64,000 nt of DNA from Paenibacillus alba. GTDB taxonomy: Bacteria; Bacillota; Bacilli; Paenibacillales; NBRC-103111. The stretch is taken from NCBI RefSeq assembly GCF_013204855.1, contig NZ_JABMKZ010000014.1, positions 62,001 through 126,000 on the forward strand, written 5' to 3'. The notes below the pieces were generated by a model. It was not told the origin of the DNA. It did not search any database and worked only from the letters and a program-made list of their open reading frames with translations. Below are positions 9,365-17,513 of the stretch, in pieces. Position numbers and translations under genes: made by a program. Position 1 is the stretch's first letter, and every line of letters begins with the position of its first letter.

Positions 9365-9394
9365 TTGACTTTAGGCTCGTCTTATCCCTATAAT
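9365..9394 (+). promoter_or_regulatory. Promoter of the riboswitch-controlled terC gene
   Basis: TTGACT, 18 bases, perfect TATAAT, about 25 bases before the aptamer. Confidence 0.75.
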
Positions 9395-9417
9395 AAAGTT
9401 AACTTCATAGCGTTTAC

Positions 9418-9516
9418 TCCAAAGGGGAGTAGCTGATACAGTAAAGTCGTCAATTCGGATCCTCATCAGGTCCCGGCTTTATTGGCAACGACAACGTTGT
9501 TAGCAAGACCTTTGCC
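9418..9516 (+). promoter_or_regulatory. yybP-ykoY (manganese) riboswitch aptamer
   Basis: The hallmark segments are all present and ordered: AAAGGGGAGTAGCTGATAC at the 5' side, the CCGGCTTTATTGGCAACG block, and the closing AGCAAGACCTTTG that pairs with the 5' AAAGG. This class binds Mn2+ and typically controls TerC/YkoY or P-type ATPase metal exporters; a TerC gene follows here. The 3' strand of the closing helix is also the 5' arm of the next terminator, so aptamer folding and termination are mutually exclusive. Mn2+ should therefore switch expression on. Confidence 0.93.
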
Positions 9517-9541
9517 ATGTTTATTGGTGAAGGTCTTTTTT
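9505..9541 (+). terminator. Riboswitch expression-platform terminator
   Basis: AAGACCTT/AAGGTCTT stem followed by a T run. Its 5' arm overlaps the 3' strand of the aptamer's closing helix. Confidence 0.85.
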
Positions 9542-9549
9542 GATGAATT

Positions 9550-9589
9550 AGAGCCTTCACCGCCATCGGTGTCAGGCTCTATTTTTTTT
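9550..9589 (+). terminator. Second tandem terminator-like hairpin before terC
   Basis: AGAGCCT/AGGCTCT with an inner CACCG/CGGTG helix followed by eight T residues, only 9 bases after the first terminator's T run. Two intrinsic terminators in series before the coding region would make the OFF state tight. Confidence 0.8.
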
Positions 9590-9619
9590 CAAAAAAAATG
9601 CTAAAGGGAGTGTTTGTTC

Positions 9620-10462
9620 ATGGAATGGTTATCAACTGGTTTTTTTCTCTCGCTGCTCAGCATTATCCTGATTGATTTGGTGCTTGCAGGAGACAATGCC
9701 ATCGTGATCGGTATGGCTGCTCGCAATTTGAAAAAGGAAACACAAAAGCAAGTTATCCTCTGGGGAACGGTTGGTGCGATCGTTATCCGCGCACTTGCCA
9801 CATTGGTTGTCGTCACGCTTTTGAAAATACCTGGTCTATTGTTAGCAGGCGGGCTACTGCTCCTCTGGATTTCGTATAAGCTCCTTAGCGAAAAGAAAAA
9901 TCACGAAAATGTGCAAGCCAAAGACAGCATGTGGGCAGCCATTCGAACCATTATTATTGCCGACGCGGTCATGGGCCTTGATAATGTCATTGCGGTAGCC
10001 GGCGCTGCACACGGTAATTTCTTGCTTGTCATTATCGGTCTTCTCGTAAGTGTGCCTATCGTTGTATGGGGAAGCACCTTATTCATTAAATGGATCGAAA
10101 CGTATCCTTGGATCATCTACATCGGCTCCGGTGTGCTTGTTCTAACAGCTGGCAAAATGATCACCGGAGAAAGCTTTCTTGCTCCTTATTTTAACTCGAA
10201 TCCGCTTGGTAAATGGTTGTTCATCGGACTTCTTATCGTCGTTGTGCTGGCCGTAGGCAAATGGTCCAAAATGGTTGGGTATTTGGTGGAAGTCGGGGAT
10301 CGCGGTCAATTGACCTTGCCGAAGGAATTAAGCGATGAAGCGCAAATTGTTCCGGAAGATCGTTTTACGGTGAAAATGGATGCTCGCGGCCAATTAATAC
10401 TGGTCAAAGCCGAGGATGACGATAACGAAAATCCAGATGGAACGATGAAGCACGCTGGATGA
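9620..10462 (+). CDS. TerC-family membrane protein (YkoY/YjbE-like) with a C-terminal AbrB-like tail
   Basis: 280-residue integral membrane protein with about seven helices. The TerC signatures LVLAGDNAIVIGMAARNL (residues about 19-36) and ADAVMGLDNVIAVAG carry the acidic residues thought to bind metal. Family members export Mn2+ or supply it to exported enzymes, which fits the upstream riboswitch. Unusually, residues about 222-265 read as a soluble swapped-hairpin-like segment: GDRGQLTLPKEL, EDRFTV, GQLILV. The ATG at 9620 is preceded by AAGGGAG. Assignment of the tail is by pattern only. Confidence 0.92.
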   Translation: MEWLSTGFFLSLLSIILIDLVLAGDNAIVIGMAARNLKKETQKQVILWGTVGAIVIRALATLVVVTLLKIPGLLLAGGLLLLWISYKLLSEKKNHENVQAKDSMWAAIRTIIIADAVMGLDNVIAVAGAAHGNFLLVIIGLLVSVPIVVWGSTLFIKWIETYPWIIYIGSGVLVLTAGKMITGESFLAPYFNSNPLGKWLFIGLLIVVVLAVGKWSKMVGYLVEVGDRGQLTLPKELSDEAQIVPEDRFTVKMDARGQLILVKAEDDDNENPDGTMKHAG

Positions 10463-10551
10463 AAAAGGAGTTTGCGCTTCATACAGCGAAACTAACTATC
10501 ATGCGCTTATGAGCAAGCGTCATACTCTATAGGGATAAGGATGATTCTGCA

Positions 10552-10734
10552 ATGACCAATTCCGGTTCTATTATCACATTTGTACTCGTATCCTTTTGCC
10601 TTGCCATCATTTTAATCATGAAAAAAGACAGTCTCCCAGCACAAATGAAGCGGTACCTTGCCTTATTGGCGATCGTGATGGTCTCGTTATCTTTTGTTCT
10701 TATCTTAATCAGCTTCTTTGGAGCCGGAATGTAA
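10552..10734 (+). CDS. Small membrane protein, two helices
   Basis: 60-residue protein made of two hydrophobic helices (around IITFVLVSFCLAIILIM and YLALLAIVMVSLSFVLIL) joined by a short basic loop. An AAGGAT ribosome site precedes the ATG. No family recognised. It lies downstream of terC with a 90-base gap and may be read through from it. The 246 bases between this gene and pepF show no separate gene. Confidence 0.6.
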   Translation: MTNSGSIITFVLVSFCLAIILIMKKDSLPAQMKRYLALLAIVMVSLSFVLILISFFGAGM

Positions 10735-10980
10735 ATTTACTTCCTTCCAGCTTTTTCATATAATCATAAATGAATAGGTTAACGGTCATACTAGGTGAAA
10801 ACCATGATATGGGATTTCAACTGAATCTCAACGTGGGAATATGCCGGGAGCGTGACCGCAATGCGCTGGATCTATGTGACTGCGGCAATGGGACTTCTTC
10901 TCAGCTCTATCCCCACAGCCGATTTGCATGCAAAGGAATACCAACGACCCCAAACTCATAACAAGGACAGGAGGGCTCCA

Positions 10981-12771
10981 ATGACTCAACTATTGGAACG
11001 CAAGCAAGTACCGGCCGAGCACCGCTGGAATCAGGAGGATTTATTCGCCGATCAGAAGGCTTGGGAACAGGAATTTCAAGAAGTGAAAAACTCGCTTGGC
11101 AAAATTAGCGCCTTCCAAGGTAAACTCAGTGAACCCGCTACCGTGAAGCAATGTTTCCAATTGGAAGATGAGGTCTCTCTGAAAACAGAAAGACTGTATG
11201 TGTATGCCAACATGAAACATCATGAAGATACAGCAGAACCAACCTATCAAGCCTTATCGGAGAAAGCCAAAAAAATCAGCGTCGAGGTCGGAGAAGCACT
11301 CTCCTTCATATCACCTGAAATTCTAAGCCTCTCGGATGAAAAGCTGCAGCAGTTGGTGAATGATCCTTCCTTGGCTTTTTATAAAGATACACTTGAAGAA
11401 ATGATTCGCCAGAAGCCTCATACACTGACAAAAGAGCAAGAAGCTTTGCTTGCCCAAGCGGGCAACATGGCCGGAGCTCCGAGCACGATCTTCAGCATGT
11501 TGAACAATGCTGATTTAAAGTTCCCGAAAATCAAGAATGAAAAAGGCGAGGAAGTCGAACTCACCCACGGCAGCTACATTCAATTCTTGGAAAGTCGCGA
11601 TCCCGAAGTGCGGAAAAACGCTTTCCATGCCGTATATGAAACGTACCGCAGCCATAAGAATACGATTGGCGCTACACTCAGTGCCAATATCAACAAAAAT
11701 ATTTTCTATGCCAAAGCTCGCCACTATCCATCCGTTCTTGAATCTACCTTATTCGGGGACAACATCAAGAAAGAAGTCTACACCAACTTAATTTCCACGA
11801 TTCACGACTCGCTTCCTCAGCTGCAGCGTTACTTGAAGCTCCGCAAAAAGCTGCTGAAGGTCGATGAGTTACATATGTATGACCTCTTCGCTCCGCTGGT
11901 CGAAGAATTCAAAATGGATATTACGTACCAACAAGCCAAAGAAGAAATCAAAAAGAGCTTAGCCCCGTTGGGTGAAAACTACTTGAAAATTCTTCAAGAC
12001 GGCTTCGACAATCACTGGATTGATGTCTATGAGAACAAGAACAAACGCAATGGCGCCTACAGCTGGGGTGCTTACGGCACACACCCTTACGTTTTGTTGA
12101 ACCATAAAGACAACTTGAACAGCATGTTTACGCTGACTCATGAAATGGGTCACGCCATCCATTCTTATTTGTCCGACGAAAATCAAGAGTACCGCTATGC
12201 GCAGTATACGATTTTCCTGGCAGAAGTTGCCTCCACGCTCAATGAAGCACTCCTCATGGACTATTTGTTGAAACGTGTGACAGATCCGAAAGAAAAGCTC
12301 TACCTGCTTACCTACTATGCCGATCAGTTCCGGACAACGGTTTTCCGTCAAACGATGTTCGCGGAATTCGAAATGATTACTCACGAGAAATCGGAGCAAG
12401 GCGAATCGCTGACACCACAAGAGTTCAGTGAAATATACTTGGGCCTGAATAAGCTTTACCACGGAAAAGACATGGTCGTTGATCAGGATATTGAGATGGA
12501 ATGGGCACGTATTCCCCACTTCTACAACAGTTTCTATGTATACAAATATGCAACAGGCTTCTCTGCTGCAACTAGCTTTGCCAAGCAAATTCTGGATCAG
12601 GGCCAGCCTGCTGTTGATCGCTACCTGGGCTTCCTGAAAAGCGGCGGCAGCGATTACTCGCTGAATATCTTGAAGAAGGCTGGCGTAGACATGTCCACAC
12701 CGGAGCCGATCAAACAAGCAATGAGCGTGTTCAGCTCGCTGCTTGATCAAATGGAAGAGCTCACTAAGTAA
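10981..12771 (+). CDS. pepF: Oligoendopeptidase F (M3 family zinc peptidase)
   Basis: 596-residue metallopeptidase that cleaves oligopeptides of roughly 7-17 residues, normally cytoplasmic. The zinc motif is HEMGH at residues 387-391, with the third ligand in AEVAST at Glu415. The N-terminus LERKQVPAEHRWNQEDLF is the usual PepF start, and GGAGG sits in front of the ATG at 10981. The frame is open for about 40 more codons upstream and could encode a signal-peptide-like extension beginning at an ATG at 10861. The gene is followed by a weak terminator. Confidence 0.95.
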   Translation: MTQLLERKQVPAEHRWNQEDLFADQKAWEQEFQEVKNSLGKISAFQGKLSEPATVKQCFQLEDEVSLKTERLYVYANMKHHEDTAEPTYQALSEKAKKISVEVGEALSFISPEILSLSDEKLQQLVNDPSLAFYKDTLEEMIRQKPHTLTKEQEALLAQAGNMAGAPSTIFSMLNNADLKFPKIKNEKGEEVELTHGSYIQFLESRDPEVRKNAFHAVYETYRSHKNTIGATLSANINKNIFYAKARHYPSVLESTLFGDNIKKEVYTNLISTIHDSLPQLQRYLKLRKKLLKVDELHMYDLFAPLVEEFKMDITYQQAKEEIKKSLAPLGENYLKILQDGFDNHWIDVYENKNKRNGAYSWGAYGTHPYVLLNHKDNLNSMFTLTHEMGHAIHSYLSDENQEYRYAQYTIFLAEVASTLNEALLMDYLLKRVTDPKEKLYLLTYYADQFRTTVFRQTMFAEFEMITHEKSEQGESLTPQEFSEIYLGLNKLYHGKDMVVDQDIEMEWARIPHFYNSFYVYKYATGFSAATSFAKQILDQGQPAVDRYLGFLKSGGSDYSLNILKKAGVDMSTPEPIKQAMSVFSSLLDQMEELTK

Positions 12772-12781
12772 TTGAGCAGAG

Positions 12782-12817
12782 AAAGGTTGTTGGCGAATGC
12801 CTGCAACCTTTTCCTCA
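12782..12817 (+). terminator. Weak terminator after pepF
   Basis: AAAGGTTG/CAACCTTT stem with a short T-rich tail, between pepF and the LapA gene; read-through is likely. Confidence 0.45.
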
Positions 12818-12836
12818 TGAAAGGATGTATGCCTCA

Positions 12837-13151
12837 ATGAAGATGCAATGGTTCCTTATCTCTGCCTTAGTATTTGCCCTCATCACGGCCATATTTGCTG
12901 TCATTAATGTGGATCACGTCCAAGTCAATTTCTTGTTCACCCAGACGTCTACCCCGTTGATCCTTGTCATTTTGACCTCCACGCTATTAGGAGGTTTGAT
13001 TGTTGGCCTCTTCGGGATCGTGCGCCAGTACAAGCTTCAGCGTAAAGTCCGGCAGTTGGAGAAACAACTGCAGGAAGCCCTTATGCCAGCCATTGCCGTG
13101 CAGCCACTTGACGACACAGCCGCTGTCGAGCCTAAGCCATCGACCTTGTAA
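12837..13151 (+). CDS. LapA-domain membrane protein (DUF1049)
   Basis: 104-residue protein with two transmembrane helices (about residues 3-24 and 40-64, the second ending LLGGLIVGLFGIVRQYKLQ), then a basic coiled segment and a short acidic tail. This is the LapA/DUF1049 arrangement, an inner-membrane protein implicated in envelope assembly in other bacteria; the role in Bacillota is unclear. Two ATGs are possible; 12837 has the better spacing from GAAAGGA. Confidence 0.8.
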   Translation: MKMQWFLISALVFALITAIFAVINVDHVQVNFLFTQTSTPLILVILTSTLLGGLIVGLFGIVRQYKLQRKVRQLEKQLQEALMPAIAVQPLDDTAAVEPKPSTL

Positions 13152-13157
13152 GCACAA

Positions 13158-13191
13158 AACACCCCTACTGCACATGCGGCAGCGGGGTGTT
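13158..13191. terminator. Bidirectional terminator
   Basis: AACACCCC/GGGGTGTT stem with an inner CTGC/GCAG extension, between convergent LapA and DUF92 genes. Confidence 0.8.
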
Positions 13192-13198
13192 TGCTTTT

Positions 13199-14014
13199 TC
13201 ACAAAGAGATTAATGAACTTATTCCCAGGCACACGGCGCCTCCAACCAAAGAGGAAATAGCGTTCACCGCATCATTGGTCATCCATTTGATACCGCGTAT
13301 TTGCCTCGTTTCCTGTTCACAATGCGCGTGTTTCTCTATCGTTTTCCCGCAAACCTCGCAGTTATACATCACTTGAACGGTAGCGCCAAGCCATGAATCA
13401 ACTAGAGCCCCGATGAACCCGGAGACAGCTCCAACTGCAACTAAGGTCAGAAGTGCGCTGATCGCCTGATTCGCATTACCCATTTGACTGAACCAACCAC
13501 CGATTAAACCAATGAATGCTCCTCCCAGCAAAGAAGCCAGCAAGCCTAGTCCGGTAATCCCCCCGGATGTGCCTGCCGTGACACGTCGGCCATGAAGAAC
13601 AGAGCGAGGTACAGCTTTGCTCATCCCGCCTATTTCTGTTGCCCAAGTATCCGCATTGACCGTTGCCATTACACCCACAAACAACACCCAACAAGCAGGA
13701 GCCGGCCATATGGCATTCCCGATACAAAGCAATAAGCCAAGCGCGCCATTCGCGGCAACTTGTCCGGCATCGCGGCGCCCGCCTTTGGCATAACCGCTTT
13801 CTGCTGCGGTCTTGCGCCGATGCTTCCATTTGGATAACAATGTTGAAGAGATGAAAAAGGCAATAAGCGTCCCGAACCAAGCTAGACTGCCAAGCGCAAA
13901 CATCATAGTTCCCAGTACAACTGCGGAAATCATACCAGACAAGGAAAGAGACCTTTTCCAGTACGCAGCACCTGAGATCAGCAGACTTCCTGCCAACCCC
14001 CAAATCCACGCCAT
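13199..14014 (-). CDS. DUF92 / TMEM19-family membrane protein
   Basis: 271-residue polytopic membrane protein. The family pattern is visible: GYAKGGRRDAGQVAANGALG, then VNADTWATEIGG, then a glycine-rich TAGTSGGITGLGLLAS block. Some plant members take part in phytol or prenyl phosphate metabolism; the bacterial function is unknown. The ATG at 14014 is 8 bases after AGGAAGG; the frame extends 19 codons upstream without a ribosome site. A CxxC pair (NCEVCGK) lies near the C-terminus. Confidence 0.85.
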   Translation of the reverse strand: MAWIWGLAGSLLISGAAYWKRSLSLSGMISAVVLGTMMFALGSLAWFGTLIAFFISSTLLSKWKHRRKTAAESGYAKGGRRDAGQVAANGALGLLLCIGNAIWPAPACWVLFVGVMATVNADTWATEIGGMSKAVPRSVLHGRRVTAGTSGGITGLGLLASLLGGAFIGLIGGWFSQMGNANQAISALLTLVAVGAVSGFIGALVDSWLGATVQVMYNCEVCGKTIEKHAHCEQETRQIRGIKWMTNDAVNAISSLVGGAVCLGISSLISL

Positions 14015-14204
14015 AAGCTGCACCTTCCTCCAGCATCCATCTATCATGATAATTATTGTAACATAGGTCATTAGGCAACTTCATTTTTCATAAAGAAATA
14101 TTAATTTTCGACAAAAAATCGCATAAATCGTGGCTCAAGGCAGGAAAGCAACCTATCCGGGAGGAATATATGGTAAACTAATTTCGATAAGCAAGGAGGC
14201 TGAC

Positions 14205-15389
14205 ATGGAGCACGATCAATTCAATCTACCATCCCAAAAGGAAGACCTGGATCCCCAAGAAATGCTGCGTGTCATATTTGACTATGCAGCCAAAATTGCG
14301 AATGAACGAACACTAGACAACGTACTTATGTTGATGGCTGATATGGGACGCGAAATGATTGTCTCTGATCGTTGTACCGTCTGGCTGCTGGATACGGCCA
14401 AAAATGAACTTTGGTCCAAAGTGGCTCATGGCCTTGATGAAATCCGTATTCCAAGCAATGCCGGCCTTGTTGGGTATGCCGTCACTTATGATAAAGCTGT
14501 ATTTATTGATAACGCTTATACAAATGAAGAATACAAACCGTATCTCCTGAATGGCGCTTTGCGAACAGACCAACAAACGGGCTACCGCACCAAGGCACTC
14601 ATGGTTATTCCATTCCGCAACAGTCAAGGAGAAATTATGGGCGCGTATCAAGCCATTAATAAGCTGACCGCGTGCGAACAATTCTCAGATAAAGATATGG
14701 AATATTTAACCTTGGCTGCCTCCTATGCAGGCAAATCACTGGAATCCGCCTTGCTGACAAGCGAAATCGAAGAAACGCAAAAAGAAATTATTTTCAGAAT
14801 GGGGGAAATTGGCGAGAGCAGGTCCCAAGAGACAGGCAACCATGTCAAACGTGTAGCGGAATATTCTTATCTGCTGGCGCTCGGTTTAAAGATGAGTCAG
14901 GAAGATGCTGAACTTCTGAAAATGGCCTCCCCTATGCACGATATTGGCAAAGTAGCCATCCCCGACAGCGTGCTGAACAAACCCGGAAAACTCACGGAAG
15001 ACGAATTTAAATTGATGCAGAATCATACGGTCATTGGCTACAATTTACTTAAAAATTCAAAACGCCATATTCTCAAAACAGCTGCTGTTGTCGCTTATGA
15101 GCATCATGAGAAATGGAACGGACGTGGCTACCCACGTGGAATCAGCGGGGAGGACATCCATATTTTCGGTCGAATTACTGCACTTGCGGATGTGTTTGAC
15201 GCCCTCGGCAGTGAACGAGTATACAAAAAGGCTTGGGAGCTCGATCGCATCTTGCACTTGTTCAAAGAAGAGCGCGGGCATCATTTTGACCCTCAAATTG
15301 TCGATGTCTTCTTCGAGCAATTACCCGCTATTCTTCGTGTTCGCGATGAATACTCCGATGCTGCTTCTGTGGATCCAGATGTTGTTTAA
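14205..15389 (+). CDS. GAF and HD-GYP protein, cyclic-di-GMP phosphodiesterase
   Basis: 394-residue soluble protein. Residues about 30-195 form a GAF sensor domain (DRCTVWLLDTAKNELWSKV, then AGLVGYAV and FRNSQGEIMGAYQAINK), followed by a helix and an HD-GYP domain with HD at 245-246 (MHDIGKVAIPDSVLNKPGKL) and GYP at 308-310 (HHEKWNGRGYPRGISGEDI). All catalytic residues appear intact, so it probably degrades cyclic-di-GMP in response to a GAF ligand. The ATG at 14205 follows AAGGAGG. The leader carries a four-codon ATG-to-stop ORF with its own GGGAGG. Confidence 0.93.
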   Translation: MEHDQFNLPSQKEDLDPQEMLRVIFDYAAKIANERTLDNVLMLMADMGREMIVSDRCTVWLLDTAKNELWSKVAHGLDEIRIPSNAGLVGYAVTYDKAVFIDNAYTNEEYKPYLLNGALRTDQQTGYRTKALMVIPFRNSQGEIMGAYQAINKLTACEQFSDKDMEYLTLAASYAGKSLESALLTSEIEETQKEIIFRMGEIGESRSQETGNHVKRVAEYSYLLALGLKMSQEDAELLKMASPMHDIGKVAIPDSVLNKPGKLTEDEFKLMQNHTVIGYNLLKNSKRHILKTAAVVAYEHHEKWNGRGYPRGISGEDIHIFGRITALADVFDALGSERVYKKAWELDRILHLFKEERGHHFDPQIVDVFFEQLPAILRVRDEYSDAASVDPDVV

Positions 15390-15397
15390 CCCAAATA

Positions 15398-15442
15398 AAA
15401 GGCAGTTTCTCTAGTCCATATCGACTTTGAGAGACTGCCTTT
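15398..15442. terminator. Bidirectional terminator
   Basis: AAAGGCAGT/ACTGCCTTT stem extended by TCTC/GAGA, between the convergent HD-GYP and fumarylacetoacetase-like genes. Confidence 0.85.
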
Positions 15443-15447
15443 GCTTT

Positions 15448-16074
15448 TTAAGCGCGAATCGTCGCTGCAGCGACTACGTCTTCGCCCCAAATCAATTCCA
15501 AGCGATCCCCATCACGAACAGGACCAACGCCTTCCGGTGTCCCGGTATAGATGATGTCTCCAGCGCCAAGGCCATAATGCTTAGCAATGTAATCCACAAT
15601 GGTTTGTAGATCGAAGATCATGTTGCTGATATTGCCATTCTGAACCATGCCGCCATTCTGGCGCAGCTGAAAGTTCGTTTCCGTCAGCTTGGCAGTTCCA
15701 GGGAATGGACGAAATGCGCTAATTGCCGCTGAGTTGAGAAAACCTTTGGCAGGCAGCCAAGGTTGACCTTTTTTCTTAATGACATTTTGCACATCTCGAA
15801 GGGTAAAATCAATACCAAGCGCGTATTTATCAACAAGCTCATCTACTTGGATGCCTGCTGTATAAGGCTTTGCGATATGTAGGACTAGCTCTGCTTCATA
15901 ATGAATCTCGCCTTGATCGGCAGGAAGCGTCAATTCTCCCCCTTGCATAGCAGCAAGAGCATGCGTCGGTTTCGTAAAAATCATCGGCTGATCCGGAACA
16001 TCGTTCCCCAGCTCTGCGGCATGTGCGCGGTAATTGCGGCCTACACAGTAAATATTGCGAATAGCTTCTGTCAT
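15448..16074 (-). CDS. Fumarylacetoacetate hydrolase family protein (FAHD1-like)
   Basis: 208-residue single-domain FAH-fold enzyme. The N-terminal CVGRNYRAHAAELG and the metal-binding acids in GEIHYEAELVLHI and LGIDFTLRDVQ identify the short FAHD1/YisK-like branch, which acts on acylpyruvates, oxaloacetate or similar beta-diketo acids using Mg2+ or Mn2+. The exact substrate is not readable. GAGGAG precedes the ATG. It starts 18 bases after the CapA-family gene and is probably co-transcribed with it. Confidence 0.9.
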   Translation of the reverse strand: MTEAIRNIYCVGRNYRAHAAELGNDVPDQPMIFTKPTHALAAMQGGELTLPADQGEIHYEAELVLHIAKPYTAGIQVDELVDKYALGIDFTLRDVQNVIKKKGQPWLPAKGFLNSAAISAFRPFPGTAKLTETNFQLRQNGGMVQNGNISNMIFDLQTIVDYIAKHYGLGAGDIIYTGTPEGVGPVRDGDRLELIWGEDVVAAATIRA

Positions 16075-16092
16075 GTTCGTTGCTCCTCTGTC

Positions 16093-17361
16093 TTATTTCT
16101 TGCTTACTTGGCCATTATCGTTCACGCGAGCCCCAATGGAAATCTGACTTAATCGCTGAAACAGCTTGATGCCATCTTCCTGGTTCATCGGTGTCGGCAG
16201 TGCGGATTTGGTTAAAATCGGCACAAGGTGGAGATCGCAGGATTTGTCCTTGGTGCATGCGGCTTCCAAAATAACCGTCTCCCAGGTTTTGGGATTGTCA
16301 TTGGTAGTAAAAATAAAATTACCCAAGCTATAGGCAATCCACTTGCCTTTGTATTGCTCAAAGCCTTGCATCACATGAGGATGGCCGCCAACAATCAAGT
16401 CAGCGCCGGCATCGATGTAACGATGAGCCAGATCGGTCTGATTTTTATCGGGATGATCGCTTCGTTCAACGCCCCAATGGGTAACAACGACCACGAGATC
16501 GGCACTGGCTTTGGCCTTTTGAATCGCTTCTACCGGCGGCTTGTAATTATAGGTTTCAGCAACCCCCAGATGATTGGGTCCTGCTTTCCAAGAAGCTTCC
16601 GGTACAACACGGCTAAAGCCGAAGACGGCAATCTTTATGCCGTTTTTTTCTACAATGACCGGCTTATAGGCTTCATCCGTATTTTTACCAGCGCCAACGT
16701 GCTCGATCCCTTCTTGATCCAGCGCATTCAGCGTATCTTGCAAGCCCTCGGGACCGTAATCCATGACATGGTTATTCGCCAAATTCACGATATCTACGCC
16801 TGCGGCTTTCAGGGGCGGTAAAGCCAGCGGTGAGGAACGATAGACGTATTCCTTATTTTGAACTGTACCTCTAGTCGTTATCGGTGTTTCCAAATTGGCA
16901 ATAGTGAAATCCGGCTTGCTCAAGTAGTCTTTTACATTCGTATACGGATAATCGTAGCCTTTTTGCGTCAAAATATCTTCTACTTTAGAGGCCATAATGA
17001 CATCCCCCACAAAGGATAGTCTCACTTGCCCACTGCTGCCCGCCGGCTTGTCCGATACAATTGGGGACGGCGACACAGTGACAGCTTTTGGCGTAGACTC
17101 TGGACTAGGCTTAGCTGTTGCCTTTGCTCCTGATGAACTCGCAGGCTTCACAGGTTGAGTTGTTCCCGTTGCGACCGGCGATGCAGCTGACTCCGCTTCT
17201 TCCGTCGTTCGGCTATGGGATGACCAGTACGAAGCGCCAATTCCTATAGCGAAACAAACGGCTGCAGCCAGTGTCAGTCCCCCCATCACTTTGAGCGGCG
17301 TTTTCTTCAGCGCTGCACGCTCTTTTTTCGGTTTACGGTGACGATCTTGTCTGGATTCCAT
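16093..17361 (-). CDS. CapA-family protein (poly-gamma-glutamate synthesis type)
   Basis: 422-residue membrane-anchored extracellular protein: a basic N-terminus, one transmembrane helix at about residues 24-46, a Ser/Thr/Pro/Lys-rich linker to about residue 110, then a PGA_cap metallophosphatase-fold domain. Motifs are LSFVGDVIMA, ANLETPIT, NLANNHVMDYG, VVVTHWGVERS and GGHPHVMQGFE. CapA/PgsA proteins help polymerise or export poly-gamma-glutamate, but many Bacillota carry stand-alone paralogues of unknown role. No capB or capC gene is nearby, so capsule synthesis cannot be claimed. Confidence 0.9.
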   Translation of the reverse strand: MESRQDRHRKPKKERAALKKTPLKVMGGLTLAAAVCFAIGIGASYWSSHSRTTEEAESAASPVATGTTQPVKPASSSGAKATAKPSPESTPKAVTVSPSPIVSDKPAGSSGQVRLSFVGDVIMASKVEDILTQKGYDYPYTNVKDYLSKPDFTIANLETPITTRGTVQNKEYVYRSSPLALPPLKAAGVDIVNLANNHVMDYGPEGLQDTLNALDQEGIEHVGAGKNTDEAYKPVIVEKNGIKIAVFGFSRVVPEASWKAGPNHLGVAETYNYKPPVEAIQKAKASADLVVVVTHWGVERSDHPDKNQTDLAHRYIDAGADLIVGGHPHVMQGFEQYKGKWIAYSLGNFIFTTNDNPKTWETVILEAACTKDKSCDLHLVPILTKSALPTPMNQEDGIKLFQRLSQISIGARVNDNGQVSKK

Positions 17362-17513
17362 TCAAAACATTCCCCTTTCCCCCTACAAATTATAACAGAA
17401 GAAGCTCGGGTTGGGTAATCACAGACATCTCACATTTTCAGGATGAGGCGCTATGTGGTATAACAGAAGCAATGAGAATACGCTGCACGTTACGCAAAGA
17501 AAGGAAGCCTTTT

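Noticed and set aside
14100-14204. Riboswitch in the HD-GYP leader
   Set aside because: The leader has purine-rich conserved-looking strings, but none matches a class I can name.
16093-17361. Poly-gamma-glutamate capsule operon
   Set aside because: Only the CapA-like protein is present; no synthetase or exporter genes are adjacent.
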